A stretch of DNA of 64,000 bases, taken from positions 405,425-469,424 of the forward strand of contig JAXRKP010000114.1 in assembly GCA_037039925.1 (NCBI GenBank). The letters are read 5' to 3'. This DNA is from Doris montereyensis (Eukaryota > Mollusca > Gastropoda > Nudibranchia > Dorididae). Positions 11,742 to 21,715 of this stretch are shown in pieces. The translations under genes were made by a program, and so were the position numbers. How positions within the stretch are numbered: position 1 is the first letter of the stretch; every line of letters begins with the position of its first letter. The notes under the pieces are model-generated. The model did no database searches, was not told the origin of the DNA, and was given only the letters and a program-made list of their open reading frames with translations.

Positions 11742-11939
11742 CTACTTAAAATTTTTCATTTCTTCAACTAATTCTGGCTCTTTTCCATTTATTTCCCTAA
11801 CATTCCATGTTCCAACAATCACAGTCCGTATTCGTTTCCAAGTTCATCTTTGAAAGATCAAGCCAGTTATATTACTTTCATGTCATTGAATCTGTTTGTT
11901 TTTGGATAAGCAGGGATTAGCCCACTGTACCCTAGGTAG

Positions 11940-12250
11940 ATGGTGGGGTTGTCACCTTGAGGCCCCCTACCAGGCCTTGTTATTTTCTGTCAGGGTTAAC
12001 TCCCTTAGCCTTTAGTCTTTCAAGACCAGCCTGCAAGGCAGCAGGTTGTTATTATCTGTCAGGGTTAACTCCCTTAGCCTTTAGTCATTCAAGACCAGCC
12101 TGCAAGGCAGCAGATTGTTATTCTCTGTCAGGGTTAATTCCCTTAGCCTTTGGTCAGTCAAGACCGGCCTGCAAGGCAGCAGGTTTTCTTTCAGGGTTAA
12201 CTCCCTTAACCTTTGGTCAGCCAAGACCTGCCTGCAAGGCAGCAGGATAC
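11940..12250 (-). repeat. LINE copy B 5' monomers
   Basis: Four to five tandem units of about 60 bp with 'TTAACTCCCTTAGCCTTT' and 'GCCTGCAAGGCAGCAGGTTG' (plus-strand reading). This is the largest monomer number of the three long copies (A about 3, D about 2), so the array length varies between insertions. Confidence 0.85.
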
Positions 12251-12307
12251 TCATGGAGGGCGGGATCATTTATTCCCCATACAGGTGCTTACCTGTCCAC
12301 TGCCCGG

Positions 12308-12395
12308 ATATCGTAACTCTCAAAAGACTAAAGGCACAAAAATAAACGCATATCGCATCTCTCAAAAGACTAAAGGCACAAAAAGGACAAAATCA
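12308..12395. repeat. 41-bp repeat flanking LINE copy B, right side
   Basis: Two units with 'ATCGCATCTCTCAAAAGAC' and 'TAAAGGCACAAAAA', matching the unit at 8828-8895. Confidence 0.75.
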
Positions 12396-12632
12396 TAGAA
12401 ATGAAATCTTCATACCTTGATTTATTGTCTGCCCCAGAATTAGAGTAAAAAATTGATTGATAAGAACTCACTCACATTAACAAAATACTCTTATGAAATA
12501 TGAGTGATAAGTCGTAGAACGGATTTTAAGTTACATAGACATAACATGCAAGGTTTTTATCTTAGAGCTCAGTACATTTCATAATAAATCCTTGTTTCTT
12601 CATCTAGAAGACAATTTTCCGTCATGACTCAC

Positions 12633-12800
12633 TCTCTCCTCTCTTGCAATCAGGCCTGACCAACGAGGCGCTAGCTTCTCCTTTCTAGCCTTGGCTCCGT
12701 GAGTATTAGCGGCACACGAATCCAAGCCAAGAACGCCAATCCTATGATGATCTGCCAACTCCATACTGAGGTAGCCTTTGCCACTTCCTACATCCACTAC
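12633..12800 (-). CDS. METTL25: METTL25-like exon with SAM-binding motif
   Basis: A 168-bp, 56-codon exon in phase 0 at both ends. Acceptor 'TTTTTCCTTCAG' ends at 12801 and the consensus donor GTGAGT starts at 12632. It encodes 'VVDVGSGKGYLSMELADHH', 'GVLGLDSCAANTHGAK' and a basic end 'IAREER'. DVGSGKGYLS is the glycine-rich SAM-binding loop (motif I), and the acidic end of the next strand (GLDS) followed by NTHG is typical of METTL25/METTL25B. It joins the preceding exon without a break: 'CRADL' + 'VVDVGSG'. The reading frame is intact and all expected residues are present. Confidence 0.93.
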
Positions 12801-13622
12801 CTGAAGGAAAAATTATTTAAATAGAGAGATGGAGATAAACAGAAAAGTCAATAAATTGATGTTAAAATTTAAGGATAAGATATACTTGAGAGCCTCCTGC
12901 TCTCATAAAATGTCATTTTCATTTGCACGAAATGAAAGTATACAAGAGGTTATTAAAAAATCAAATTCAAATTTACGTAAATCAACAATTGTATATATGC
13001 CTATCGTTATACAATCCATTTAACTAATTATATATGTACGATTCGAAGGACAAACAAAAAGGCAAATGGATATTCAAATCTGTATATCTCCTACACAACA
13101 GGAAGTTCCCCTAAATACACCAATCGCTTAAAGCAAAAATCAGCACAAAGTGAAAATACCACGCTAAAAGAAGACAGAGCTAGCTTGTAAAATTGCATCT
13201 CAATTCTTCAAAGGGCAACAAAACAGTTCAGTGAGGACTTCTTGTTGGCTTGAAACAAGTGTGCAAAAATCAATATGAAAAAACCCAGGGATATAAAAAA
13301 CAATATTTTTAAAATGAAAAGGAAAAAACCCAAAACGAAAACATTTTGCTCACATTAATTTTCTTCTATCCCTAAATCTGTGAAAACGATAACTCCGTTT
13401 CATCGCCATGGATTGAAAATGTGTGTAGTGGCAACATCATGCGGGCATGAAGATTAATAAATATGTTATTGCCAAAAGCGTTAATTTTATTCTTATCTTG
13501 AGCCTCTGGATTCTGACTTTTACATGGCACTATCAGTATCGGATCAGGAGAAATCTTGACTAGCTGCATGGAGAGTGAAAAGTATGTCTGGTGTTACACC
13601 ATGTGCTATGATAGATACCTTT

Positions 13623-13893
13623 ACAATAAGTAAAGTTCCTTCAAGCTCATTATGGCCCATATAAACAGAGCTTATCCCAGTTAAATGGGACATGTAAAAA
13701 TAACTACCTTCTGGACAGGCCGCCACTCTGACGCAGGTTTTAACTCCCGTGCTAGTGCATGTACCTATTTACATGTGGATCGAGTGGAGCAAATGCATGT
13801 GAAGTGTCTCTCCCAAGGAACACAATGATGAGCTTAGCTTTGTTGATTCGAACGCGGGACCTCATGATCCCAAACCCAGCAGTCTAACCACAT
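13623..13893 (-). mobile_element. SINE family B, copy 2
   Basis: Shares with copy 1 the blocks (plus-strand reading) 'AAAGTTCCTTCAAG', 'GCTAGTGCATGTACC', 'GTGGATCGAGTGGAG', 'GAAGTGTCTC' and a B-box-like 'GATTCGAACGCGGGACC'. The tRNA-like head is cut at its outer end, where the solo LTR begins. Confidence 0.75.
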
Positions 13894-14375
13894 TGTTACG
13901 AAGGTATAAATGGAGCAAGGCAGTACACTCTAGATCTAGATGTTGATGTAGACAATCTAGGAACGCCAAGACTCAATTAATAATTACAACAAGGCTATTT
14001 ATTGTACTCACAGCTGACAATCAATCAATGAAAGAAGCAAGCACAAATATACCCAATAGGAGTTGGTTTAACAATACGTGAAATCTACCTCTACATTCTT
14101 ATACTCTGTCCCTCAATCTTGGATAAATGTCCTATTTAAACGAGGAACTAAGACATATCTAGAATTGGAAATTTCCACAACATTCCAGACAGTTCAAGAC
14201 ACTTCGATATGATACTACAGAACTCTACATAATTCTCTCTCTTTCCAGATATAAACGAATCAATACTAGGGCACACCAAAGCAATTGCATCACAAACTCA
14301 CTAGTGGTTTTACACATGCTAAGGTCGATTACATCATCATAGGTTTCCTTCAAAACTACAAGTAACTATGTTACA
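13894..14375. mobile_element. solo LTR with 5-bp target duplication
   Basis: A 482-bp sequence starting TGTTACGAAGG and ending ATGTTACA (TG...CA ends) is flanked on both sides by CACAT (13889-13893 and 14376-14380). That is the signature of an LTR retrotransposon reduced by LTR-LTR recombination. No internal coding region is present. Family (Gypsy-like?) and orientation are not determined. It lies in an intron about 90 bp downstream of a METTL25-like exon. Confidence 0.6.
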
Positions 14376-14464
14376 CACATATATAATATATATCTCACTA
14401 TGATTTGAATACCACAAAGAAATACAATCTTCAGCTACATCAGATGGAAATAAAAGCCACCTAC

Positions 14465-14647
14465 CAAATCGGCTCTACATGCTCTCACAACAGCGGCCAC
14501 AGCATTGGACATGATCTGTACTTCGTGACTCTTCTTCTCTGACATGGCCTCAGAGATGACACTTTTAGTTTGGCTGTAGGGACCCATGGCCTCACCATAT
14601 GATGTCAAAATTGATAGATTTTGTAAATGGCATTCGAATGCTTTACT
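14465..14647 (-). CDS. METTL25: METTL25-like exon with KKSHEV motif
   Basis: A 183-bp, 61-codon exon, phase 0 at both ends. Acceptor 'TTATCTTTTCTGTGTACAG' and donor GATTTG|GTAGGT. It encodes 'SKAFECHLQNLSILTSYGEA' and 'MSEKKSHEVQIMSNAVAA', ending 'CRADL'. The K-K-x-H-E-V motif just before the SAM-binding exon is a family hallmark. The exon is intact. Confidence 0.9.
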
Positions 14648-16410
14648 CTGTACACAGAAAAGATAATACATGAAAAATAAGAAACAGCTAAGACACCGAA
14701 AAATTAGCTGTGATATAAATGAATTAATGACCCTTGGAGCAACCTTTACCAGACTTAGTCTGACCGATTATGATCTCAAAATCTACACTTTTCACAGCAA
14801 AAATCTGCCTTTATTTAGATCTATCAATCAATTTGTTTCTATAATTCAAAGAAGGTATATTTATTTACAATTTCCTGACTGTGACTAGAAGATAAAGATG
14901 GATTTATAGTTTGCAGGCTCACTGACTGTACAACGGTGTACTCTTAGGAAAGGTACTTCACTCTACTTTCCTCACTTGACTCAGGTGTGAATGAGTACCC
15001 AGCTATAGGTAAAGAAGGATATTGTCAGAGTGATAGTATGAAAAGCCTAATAGGCTTGTGTACTGTATCCTCCTCCGGGAGTTGAGAAGGACTTTGAATC
15101 AAATTGCCTCCTGGGAATAAATGATGTACATTCGGTCAGCTTGCACTTGTGCGGGATACAGAATTTAAATCCATTTATGAGAAAATCGTATTTCAAACTC
15201 TTTTTCCCCGTTATTTGAATGTTTTTTTTTCGCATACAAAACTAGAAATGAGTAGGACAATGCTTTGAAACATCATAAAACCATGAGAGGCTCTCAACTA
15301 CTGCTTATCGACCCTGTTGCAACTGCCCTGGCTCCCTTATATTCATTTCGGACAGCATCTTTCGATAACAGGTGCGCGGAATATGTCACATATTTTCCTG
15401 ACGATCTAAGGCACTATTGAATAAATTTAGTCATATGTACATTTGTCTGATAGTTTACACTGTGCTGATTAAAATGAGTACCAACTTGCTATACTTTAGA
15501 CAAAATTACTGTTGAAAGTTGTGCCGGTATCGCATCTAAAACAAAAAATTCAAAGAATCGATACTGGGCCCATTTTATGGTATCAACGTGAAGGGAATGA
15601 ACGGCTGCGTAAACTAGATTTGTCTGATTTGGGGCAAAAATAGCCTTCTCATGACCCCCCCCCCCTTCCCCACCCTTCTTAGAGTACCATTCGTGCATTG
15701 GATGCTCAATTGAAAGAAAAGAAAAATGACCGTGGGGAAAGTCTAGGAGAAGGCCAGAGTCGAGAAAAGTGGCTCAGCCCATCAGGCAATAATTTTTTGA
15801 AGTAAGACCACCTTTTCCGTCCAAATTTCCATGTTCTTCTTTCAAATACGATTTTCTCAAAACTCTCATTTTCGGAACATAAATTCTATCTCCTTCCTTC
15901 TTTATCAACCAAGCAATATGAAATTTGGCATACAACTAGTTCATAGACGAATAAAAAAAAAAAAAGTAATAGAGAGATAGTTGGATTTTGTGAAAAAAAA
16001 AATTCAGTATATTTGTGACTTAATCACCAAAAAATGACATTGTCGATTATCCCATTTTTGAAGCGTAAAAATACAATTAAATATATAGATTTTTTTAAAG
16101 CTCTCTATTTGTCTTTAGGTAACATGATGAGAAGTACGTGTGTGAAATCCAAAAATAATAACACAAAAACTGGTGGAGGAGATAGAATTTAAAATAAGTT
16201 AATTTTTTTTGTTTACAATTCAAGACGGCAGATGTTTTCATTTCAACCATAAAAAAAAAATATTTGAAAAACTCCAACCATTTCCCACTAATTCAGACCC
16301 GTTAAGTTCAAATATAATCGTTAAAATTCTGTACCTAGTTCAGGACCCCTAGTACGTCACAGAACATAACATTGTCTAAAGCAACCTGTCATTGGAACAC
16401 TGCAACTTAC
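14648..16410. other. METTL25-like intron, no further gene seen
   Basis: AT-rich intronic DNA between exons 1 and 2. It has short homopolymer runs (A near 15950 and 16250, C near 15655) and no recognisable repeat family or coding-like exon. Confidence 0.6.
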
Positions 16411-16846
16411 AACCATTGAATTCAATTCATCGTCACACACGGTACACAGACTTGGAATGCCTTCATGTCTGTCAATTGAAGATTTTGCCAGGGTAGTAGT
16501 ATCATTCTTTAAAGCATCTACTGTTGGCGGCAATTTTGCCAGGCTGCCATCATCACCGTCGTGAAGTTTGTACGGGCTCACGCCTTAAACGGCCAGAGGA
16601 TCCGTGACTTGTGCCGTCTTCTGTCATCTTGTGCAGAGGAAGGCTGGCAAGCTCTTCTCCGTTCAATGAAAGCAGGTGACGTCTAACAGATGATGAAGGG
16701 ATAAACGCTTCCCAATGTTGGTGAGAAAGAAAATCTGCTCCATGAGTATTGGCCAGGGGAATGAAATCTTTGAGGAAAGTCCAGACATGAGTTATTGCGG
16801 CTTTTATTTTCAGGATCACTTCTCTCCACATTATAAAAATCACCAT
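16411..16846 (-). CDS. METTL25: METTL25-like first coding exon (one frame break)
   Basis: Encodes 'IKAAITHVWTFLKDFIPLAN' followed by 'THGADFLSHQHWEAFIPSS'. The L-x-N-x-H-x-x-D-F...W pattern is the N-terminal signature of METTL25 proteins. The donor GTAAGT follows 'DDELNSMV' at 16411. One frame change is needed between about 16600 and 16560, where the frame with 'SHGSSGRLRR' must pass to the one with 'KLHDGDDGSLAKL'. The start is uncertain. M at 16831 (MWREVILK) is in the main frame. A better-context ATG at 16865 (AAAAATGGCTG, MAEGVINGDFYN) is in another frame and would need a second indel. The family is usually longer at this end by only a few residues. Confidence 0.8.
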
Positions 16847-17039
16847 TGATGACGCCCTCAGCCATTTTTTCAGAAAACCCTGAACATTAAAAGCTAATGT
16901 GAGGATCACGAAAACATCTCTGTGATAATAGAAAAAAGATGAATGAACATTACTTTTGATGATTTTGACTTTTGATCCCTTAATTTATTATTTTCAGTAT
17001 AAAAAAAAAGCAACTTATAAAAAGCTTTTATAGAAGTTA

Positions 17040-17700
17040 TTCTGCATTTTCATTTAAAATAGTATACACTATACACGCTTTCATTTAAAATAGTATACAC
17101 TATACACACGCTTTTCATTAAAAATAGTATACACTATACACACGCTTTTCATTTAAAATAGTATACACTATACACACGCTTTTCATTTAAAATAGTATAC
17201 ACTATACACACGCTTTTCATTTAAAATAGTATACACTATACACACGCTTTTCATTTAAAATATTATACACTATACACACGCTTTTCATTTAAAATAGTAT
17301 ACACTATACACACGCTTTTTCATTTAAAATAGTATACACTATACACACGCTTTTCATTTAAAATAGTATACACTATACACATGCTTTTCATTTAAAATAT
17401 TATACACTATACACATGCTTTTCACTTAAAATAGTATACACTATACACATGCTTTTTCATTTAAAATAGTATACACTATACACATGCTTTTCATTTAAAA
17501 TAGTATACACTATACACATGCTTTTCATTTAAAATAGTATACACTATACACACGCTTTTCATTTAAAATAGTATACACTATACACATGCTTTTCATTTAA
17601 AATAGTATACACTATACACATGCTTTTCATTTAAAATAGTATACACTATACACACGCTTTTCATTTAAAATAGTATACACTATACACATGCTTTTCATTT
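17040..17700. repeat. 34-bp tandem array with GTATA-CAC-TATAC palindrome
   Basis: About 19 copies of a 34-bp AT-rich unit, 'TCATTTAAAATAGTATACAC' plus 'TATACACACGCTTT'. Each unit holds the inverted repeat GTATA-CAC-TATAC. Variants alternate CACACG and CACATG. Copies are nearly identical. Confidence 0.95.
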
Positions 17701-17924
17701 GGATATTTCAAACTACGCTTTTCATTGGATATTTCAAACTATTCCATAGCGACTGCACTTATAAATTGTAATATCAAAAACATATATGTCATCAAAATAT
17801 TGATAAAACATAATGAACGTTATGTTTTAGACTTGCCTCATCAATGGCTTAAAGATGGATTTAAAGTCTGTATCCCCACACAAGTGCAGGTTCAACGACT
17901 GTACACCATATCCCCCAACAGAAG

Positions 17925-18748
17925 GGGAAACAGAGAGAGAGCAGTGCCTGAGCAAGAAGTCTCTTTGAATTACATAATAAAATTAGTTCTTCATAATTAG
18001 CTCTTACACCTCTCACATTCCACTGCAGTGCCAAGGCAACAGGTCTCTTTGAATCACATAATAAAACTAGTTCTTCATAACTAGCTCTTACACCTCTCAC
18101 ATTGCACTGCAGTGCAAGAGGTCTCTTTGAATCACATAATAAAACTAGTTCTTCATAATTAGCTCTTACACCTCTCACATTGAGGTCTCTTTGAATCACA
18201 TAATAAAACTAGTTCTTCATAATTAGCTCTTTACACCTCTCACATTGCACTGCAGTGCCTGGGCAAGGAGGTCTCTTTGAATTATATAATAAAACTAGTT
18301 CTTCATAATTAGCTCTTACACCTCTCACATTGCACTGCAGTGCCTGGGCAAGAGGTCTCTTTGAATTATATAATAAAACTAGTTCTTCATAATTAGCTCT
18401 TACACTCACATTGCACTGCAGTGCCAAGGCAAGAGGTCTCTTTGAATTATATAATAAAACTAGTTCTTCATAATTAGCTCTTACACCTCTCACATTGCAC
18501 TGCAGAGTGGTACTTTGAATTATATAATCTAATTTATAATAGCTCTTTCTCACATTCACTGCAGTGCCTGGTCTCTTTGAATTATATAATAAAACTAGTT
18601 CTTCATAAGGAGGGTTGAGCACTAGGTTCAGTCCACTCATGCTTTGAATTTAAAACTACTAATTGGCTTTGCTCCATTCCACTGCAGTGCCAAGGCAAGA
18701 GGTCTCTTTGAATTACATAATAAAACTAGTTCTTCATAATTAGCTCTT
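17925..18748. repeat. 84-bp satellite-like array
   Basis: About nine copies, some truncated, of a unit of roughly 75-85 bp with 'AGGTCTCTTTGAAT', 'ATAATAAAACTAGTTCTTC', 'ATAATTAGCTCTTACACC' and the palindrome GCACTGCAGTGC. Reading frames across it (NVRGVRANYEELVLLYNSK repeats on the minus strand) follow from the repeat; codon bias or homology is not seen. Confidence 0.9.
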
Positions 18749-18940
18749 ACCTCCTTCCCAGCTGGTCTTGAAGAATACAGTTTGGAAGGATGTTTGGGAT
18801 TAGGAGGGTTGAGCACCAGGGTTCAGTCCACCATGCTGTTTGAACACTGGTGGCTTTGCCACTTGGGGGCGCTAAGCCTTCGATGGTGTCTGGGTTTTCT
18901 CTCTACCTCCTTCCCAGCTGGTCTTGAAGAATACAAAGTG
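18749..18940. repeat. direct repeat near LINE ORF1 fragment
   Basis: 'CCTCCTTCCCAGCTGGTCTT' occurs at 18749 and 18907. 'GGAGGGTTGAGCAC' with 'GTTCAGTCCAC' occurs at 18608 and 18801. These duplicated pieces link the satellite array with the neighbouring DNA and suggest rearrangement. Confidence 0.7.
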
Positions 18941-18994
18941 GGTTTGGGAAATTTGAAGGGATGGGGAGGAACTGAGTTTGTTGGGAAGAGGGAG

Positions 18995-20240
18995 ATATTA
19001 AGGGGGGGGGGGGTCAGAGGTGGGTTGTGACGAAAGGACTGGGGTCTGGGAGGAAGGAGGGAGGGGTTCTGGGTTAGGTAGGAGAGGGACGTGGGGGTGA
19101 GGGAGGGTGGGTCTCCAACGATAAGAGAGGGTAGGGGTGAAGGTGGAGGGGAAGATAGGGTGTGGGAAGACGATGGATCGAATCGATCTCTTCTCACCCA
19201 AAAGAACAGAAAACCTGTTTTTGGTGGGGGCAGATTTGTCACCACTGACCATTGGTCTAGTCTGTTTTACATGTCTGGGCGACGAGGCTGTTTTTGGCTT
19301 TGGCTCCTGGGACGTCGAGGCGTTCTGTCCCAAACAGCAGCGGTACGTTTTCTTTGAACAGAAGCAGCTAGACTCGGAGAACAGCCGCTTATGCCTGGGA
19401 AAACATACCACTGTGCTGTGCCACTGCAGGAAGCTTTTTTCCTCTTGCCACTTTCGGACACTCTTTTGATGAGGCTGGGTGTCCACCTCTGCAGTTGAGC
19501 AACAGGGCTCTGAAGAGCATTGCTCTACTGAGTGTCCACCCTTACCACAGCGGGGCAAGCGGCCTCCCAACGACACTTTGTCTTTCCAAGTCTGAACCGA
19601 TGACAGTTAAAGCACCTCCTCGGGTTCGGGACAAAAGATCTGACAGTCACAACCAAATCTCCAAATACTCAATGGTGATGACTATTAGTTAAACGGCTTG
19701 TGTATCGAACGTCAAGACCACGATGGGTCGATCTCCTCCCCTCCCCTCTCTTGGCGGACGATTATTCGTCTTGCATGGGTAACCCCACCCAGTTCACTCC
19801 CAGCTTTTCCTCAGTGCATCCATCTAGATCACAGGATTTGATGACGCCTTTCGAACTATGGAGGCTTAGGTGAGGCTCAACTTTCCCAGGAATATCACAC
19901 CAATGCTCAGTGCAGAGCAGCTTTGACAACTTGCGATGTGACCTCAATCAAAAGGTCACCAGAGCGAAGTCTGCCGACGCTTTTGGGCTTGCTCATCACG
20001 CCACTAGATCTCAGTGCTCGAGCTATCTTGAAGACACCGAGTGATGCTGCACTACAGGTCGAGCTTCATCCTTCGATTTGACCACCAGAAAAACAAGGCC
20101 AACTCAAGGATGGCATTTGGAGTATCCCAAATGCTCTCAACCTGCAAGGCACATAAACTTATGTTTACGTTTGCCGTGCGCTGGAGGCGCACCTGCTCCT
20201 CCCGCTTGGGACTTGCTGGGGGGAGAGACGTTTCGTGATA
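18995..20240 (-). pseudogene. LINE ORF1 remnant with zinc knuckles
   Basis: Read on the minus strand through several frames, the parts run in the order of a Jockey/CR1-type ORF1 nucleic-acid-binding protein. First 'LRSGDLLIEVTSQVVKAALH' (about 19985-19910), then 'LHSSKGVIKSCDL' (about 19860), then 'VRSFVPNPRRCFNCHRF' (about 19640-19590). Two zinc knuckles follow, CFNCxxxxxLGKTKC and CPRCGKGGHSVEQC (19615-19520), then an RKWQEEKSF stretch. The end (19250-18998) is rich in proline and serine. At least four frame changes show that it is dead. No ORF2 follows on the 3' side. Family assignment is by architecture. Confidence 0.75.
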
Positions 20241-21066
20241 ATATCCATAAAAATACTTTTTTTATTTGATTCTTTCCTCAGCAGCGTCCCAAGCTTGCTT
20301 TGCCCAACAAGAGGTTATACTTTGTCGAGAGGAAGCGAGTACCCCTACCCCCTTAGGGGTAAAGGTGGGCCCTGTCCCCAACCAAGATTGACCAAGAGAC
20401 CATATTCGATGGTGTCCCACCCGATTGAGTGTGTAGACCACACCGCCCGCCTGTCTTAGCAGAAGCCAGGCCAAAGAGGCTTGTTGGTTAGACACCCCAG
20501 CAGGGTGCTTCACCAACCAGGTCCTCTTTTCCTGCCTTACGTGTCGCACCTCACGGGAAACGAGGCGCCCACTAAGGAAGTAAAGTCCCAAAAGGAGGAC
20601 CAAGAAGTAGAAAGAAGAGGAGACATAGACTTGACGATAGAGCAAAAGGAGTGGGTGGATAGAAGACAAAAGTAAGAGAAAAGAGGTGTCGCCTCTCTGC
20701 GTTACAACAGTTTGTAATGCATATGAGACACCCTGCGTTGTTGCCATTCACAATCCGCTGCAGCCACGGTATCCTTAGTCACATTCTACGACACGCATAA
20801 ATTGAGAGACGCGGGTGACCTATTCTACCCCCCTCCCTTGTTGAGAGGTCTCGGGTTCCCATGGGGAGTGGGGACAAAAAGGAGGAATGGGAGAAGATTT
20901 AAACATGGTGAAGGAGCAAAAAGGAGTGGGTGGGTAGGGAGAGCAAAGTAAAGACAAAAGGGATGTCGCCTCTGCGCCACAAAAGGGAGTGTAGTATTAG
21001 TAATGCTTAGGCGCACACTGCCTTGTTGCCATTCCCAATCCACGACAACCACGGCATCCTTAATCG
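20241..21066 (-). mobile_element. probable 5' region of the ORF1 LINE, with a 275-bp repeat
   Basis: Non-coding DNA upstream of the ORF1 remnant. Two related blocks (about 20640-20790 and 20915-21066) share 'GAGCAAAAAGGAGTGGGTGG'-like, 'GTCGCCTCT', 'TTGTTGCCATTC' and 'CACGGYATCCTTA' at about 275-bp spacing. This fits a duplicated LINE 5' UTR, but membership in the same element is inference. Confidence 0.5.
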
Positions 21067-21144
21067 CCCTTCATGGATGGAGACGGCCGGGTAATCTGAC
21101 TTGCTCCTCTCCACTGCTGAGGTCCTCGGCTCCCCACGGGACCC

Positions 21145-21345
21145 AGGCCAGAGCTTGTACCCTATGTGCACCTGGGTCCTGCCGGGGGGGGGGGAGGGGG
21201 AGGGGGAGCGGGGGGGAGGGGCGGACCTGTTAAGTGTCTTTCCCAAGAAAACACGTCAGACCTAATTTTGCCAGGATTGAAACCTGGTACCTTATGATCT
21301 CAAGTCTGGTAGTCTAACCACTCAGCCACCTACACCATAAGAGAT
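21145..21345 (-). mobile_element. SINE family B, copy 3
   Basis: Shares with copies 1 and 2 'AGAGCTTGTACCCTATGTGC', 'TTAAGTGTCTTTCC', 'CAGGATTGAAACCTGG' (B-box side) and 'TCTAACCACTCAGCCACC' (A-box side). A G-rich insertion (21182-21225) interrupts its body. Confidence 0.8.
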
Positions 21346-21377
21346 CAACATAACTAAGGCACCATCATGATAACATA

Positions 21378-21450
21378 CAGTGGAACCTTTCTAATCGGAA
21401 ATCCGGTATTGGGACACCCGCCAATCAAGAACAAATGCTAGGGAAGGGAT
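21378..21450 (+). mobile_element. Tigger-like terminal inverted repeat, left
   Basis: TA followed by 'CAGTGGAACCTTTCTAATCG' and then 'GGGACACCCGCCAATCAAG'. This start resembles Tigger/pogo-type (Tc1-mariner superfamily) ends. Its inverse partner is at about 27070-27150. Confidence 0.5.
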
Positions 21451-21715
21451 TTTTTTCTATTTCTATATTTACCTAGATCTCTAAAAAACGGGAAAGATCA
21501 TCGACTAATCAAGACAATTGGTCGTGAGCTCACATTGATTACCATCGCCATTTCGCACATAAATATATTCAGCACTCACTTGTGATCCAAATCTGGTTAC
21601 CGCATCAAATAATTAATTATTACACCTGTGTTAGTGCATGAGGTTGTTATAACATTACATATGAGGCAATGACAAAGATCGCTACATGAAGCCTGTGTAT
21701 TAATGCTTTCTATTT

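Larger units (their letters stand above)
8896..12307 (-). mobile_element. RTE-like LINE, copy B (near full length, dead)
   Basis: The minus-strand copy of the same family as A and D. Its 5' end (12307) begins with the shared 'GGCAGTGGACAGGTAAGCAC' and its 3' end (about 8896) with a GATAAAGAAAG-type tail. It lies in a METTL25-like intron, in the same sense as the gene. Flanks carry 'CATATCACATCTCT' on the left and 'ATATCGTAACTCT' on the right, a diverged target duplication within a 41-bp repeat. Coding frames are broken, but less deletion has occurred than in copy A. Confidence 0.9.
6813..16870 (-). other. METTL25: METTL25-like gene, overall extent seen
   Basis: A minus-strand gene of about 10 kb, with recognisable exons at 16831-16411, 14647-14465, 12800-12633 and 7080-6813. 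Together they cover the N-terminal region, the KKSHEV motif, the SAM-binding DVGSGKGYLS motif with the NTHG stretch, and the GLHTCG and GCCY motifs of the METTL25/METTL25B family. Family knowledge says it is a predicted SAM-dependent methyltransferase; I do not assign a substrate. The TCG in GLHTCG favours METTL25 over METTL25B (RRNAD1), which has ACG there as I recall it. Phases fit between exons 1-2 and 2-3 (all phase 0). The last exon needs an incoming phase-1 boundary, so at least one linker exon is missing. C-terminal exons were not found. Introns are packed with SINEs, a tandem array, LINE copy B and a solo LTR. Confidence 0.85.

Noticed and set aside
12829..13023. Small lysine-rich gene on the plus strand
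   Set aside because: AT-rich intron DNA opposite the METTL25-like gene; no motif, start context or partner exon.
17861..18640. Repeat protein with NVRGVRANYEELVLLYNSK units
   Set aside because: Coincides exactly with the 84-bp array; frame varies with indels and no homology is recognised.
17040..18748. CRISPR array
   Set aside because: Units are directly adjacent with no unique spacers, and the genome is eukaryotic. The same holds for every other tandem array in the window.
18823..19245. Proline-rich secreted or structural protein on the minus strand
   Set aside because: Overlaps the 3' part of the decayed LINE ORF1 in another frame; GC-skewed low-complexity DNA explains it.
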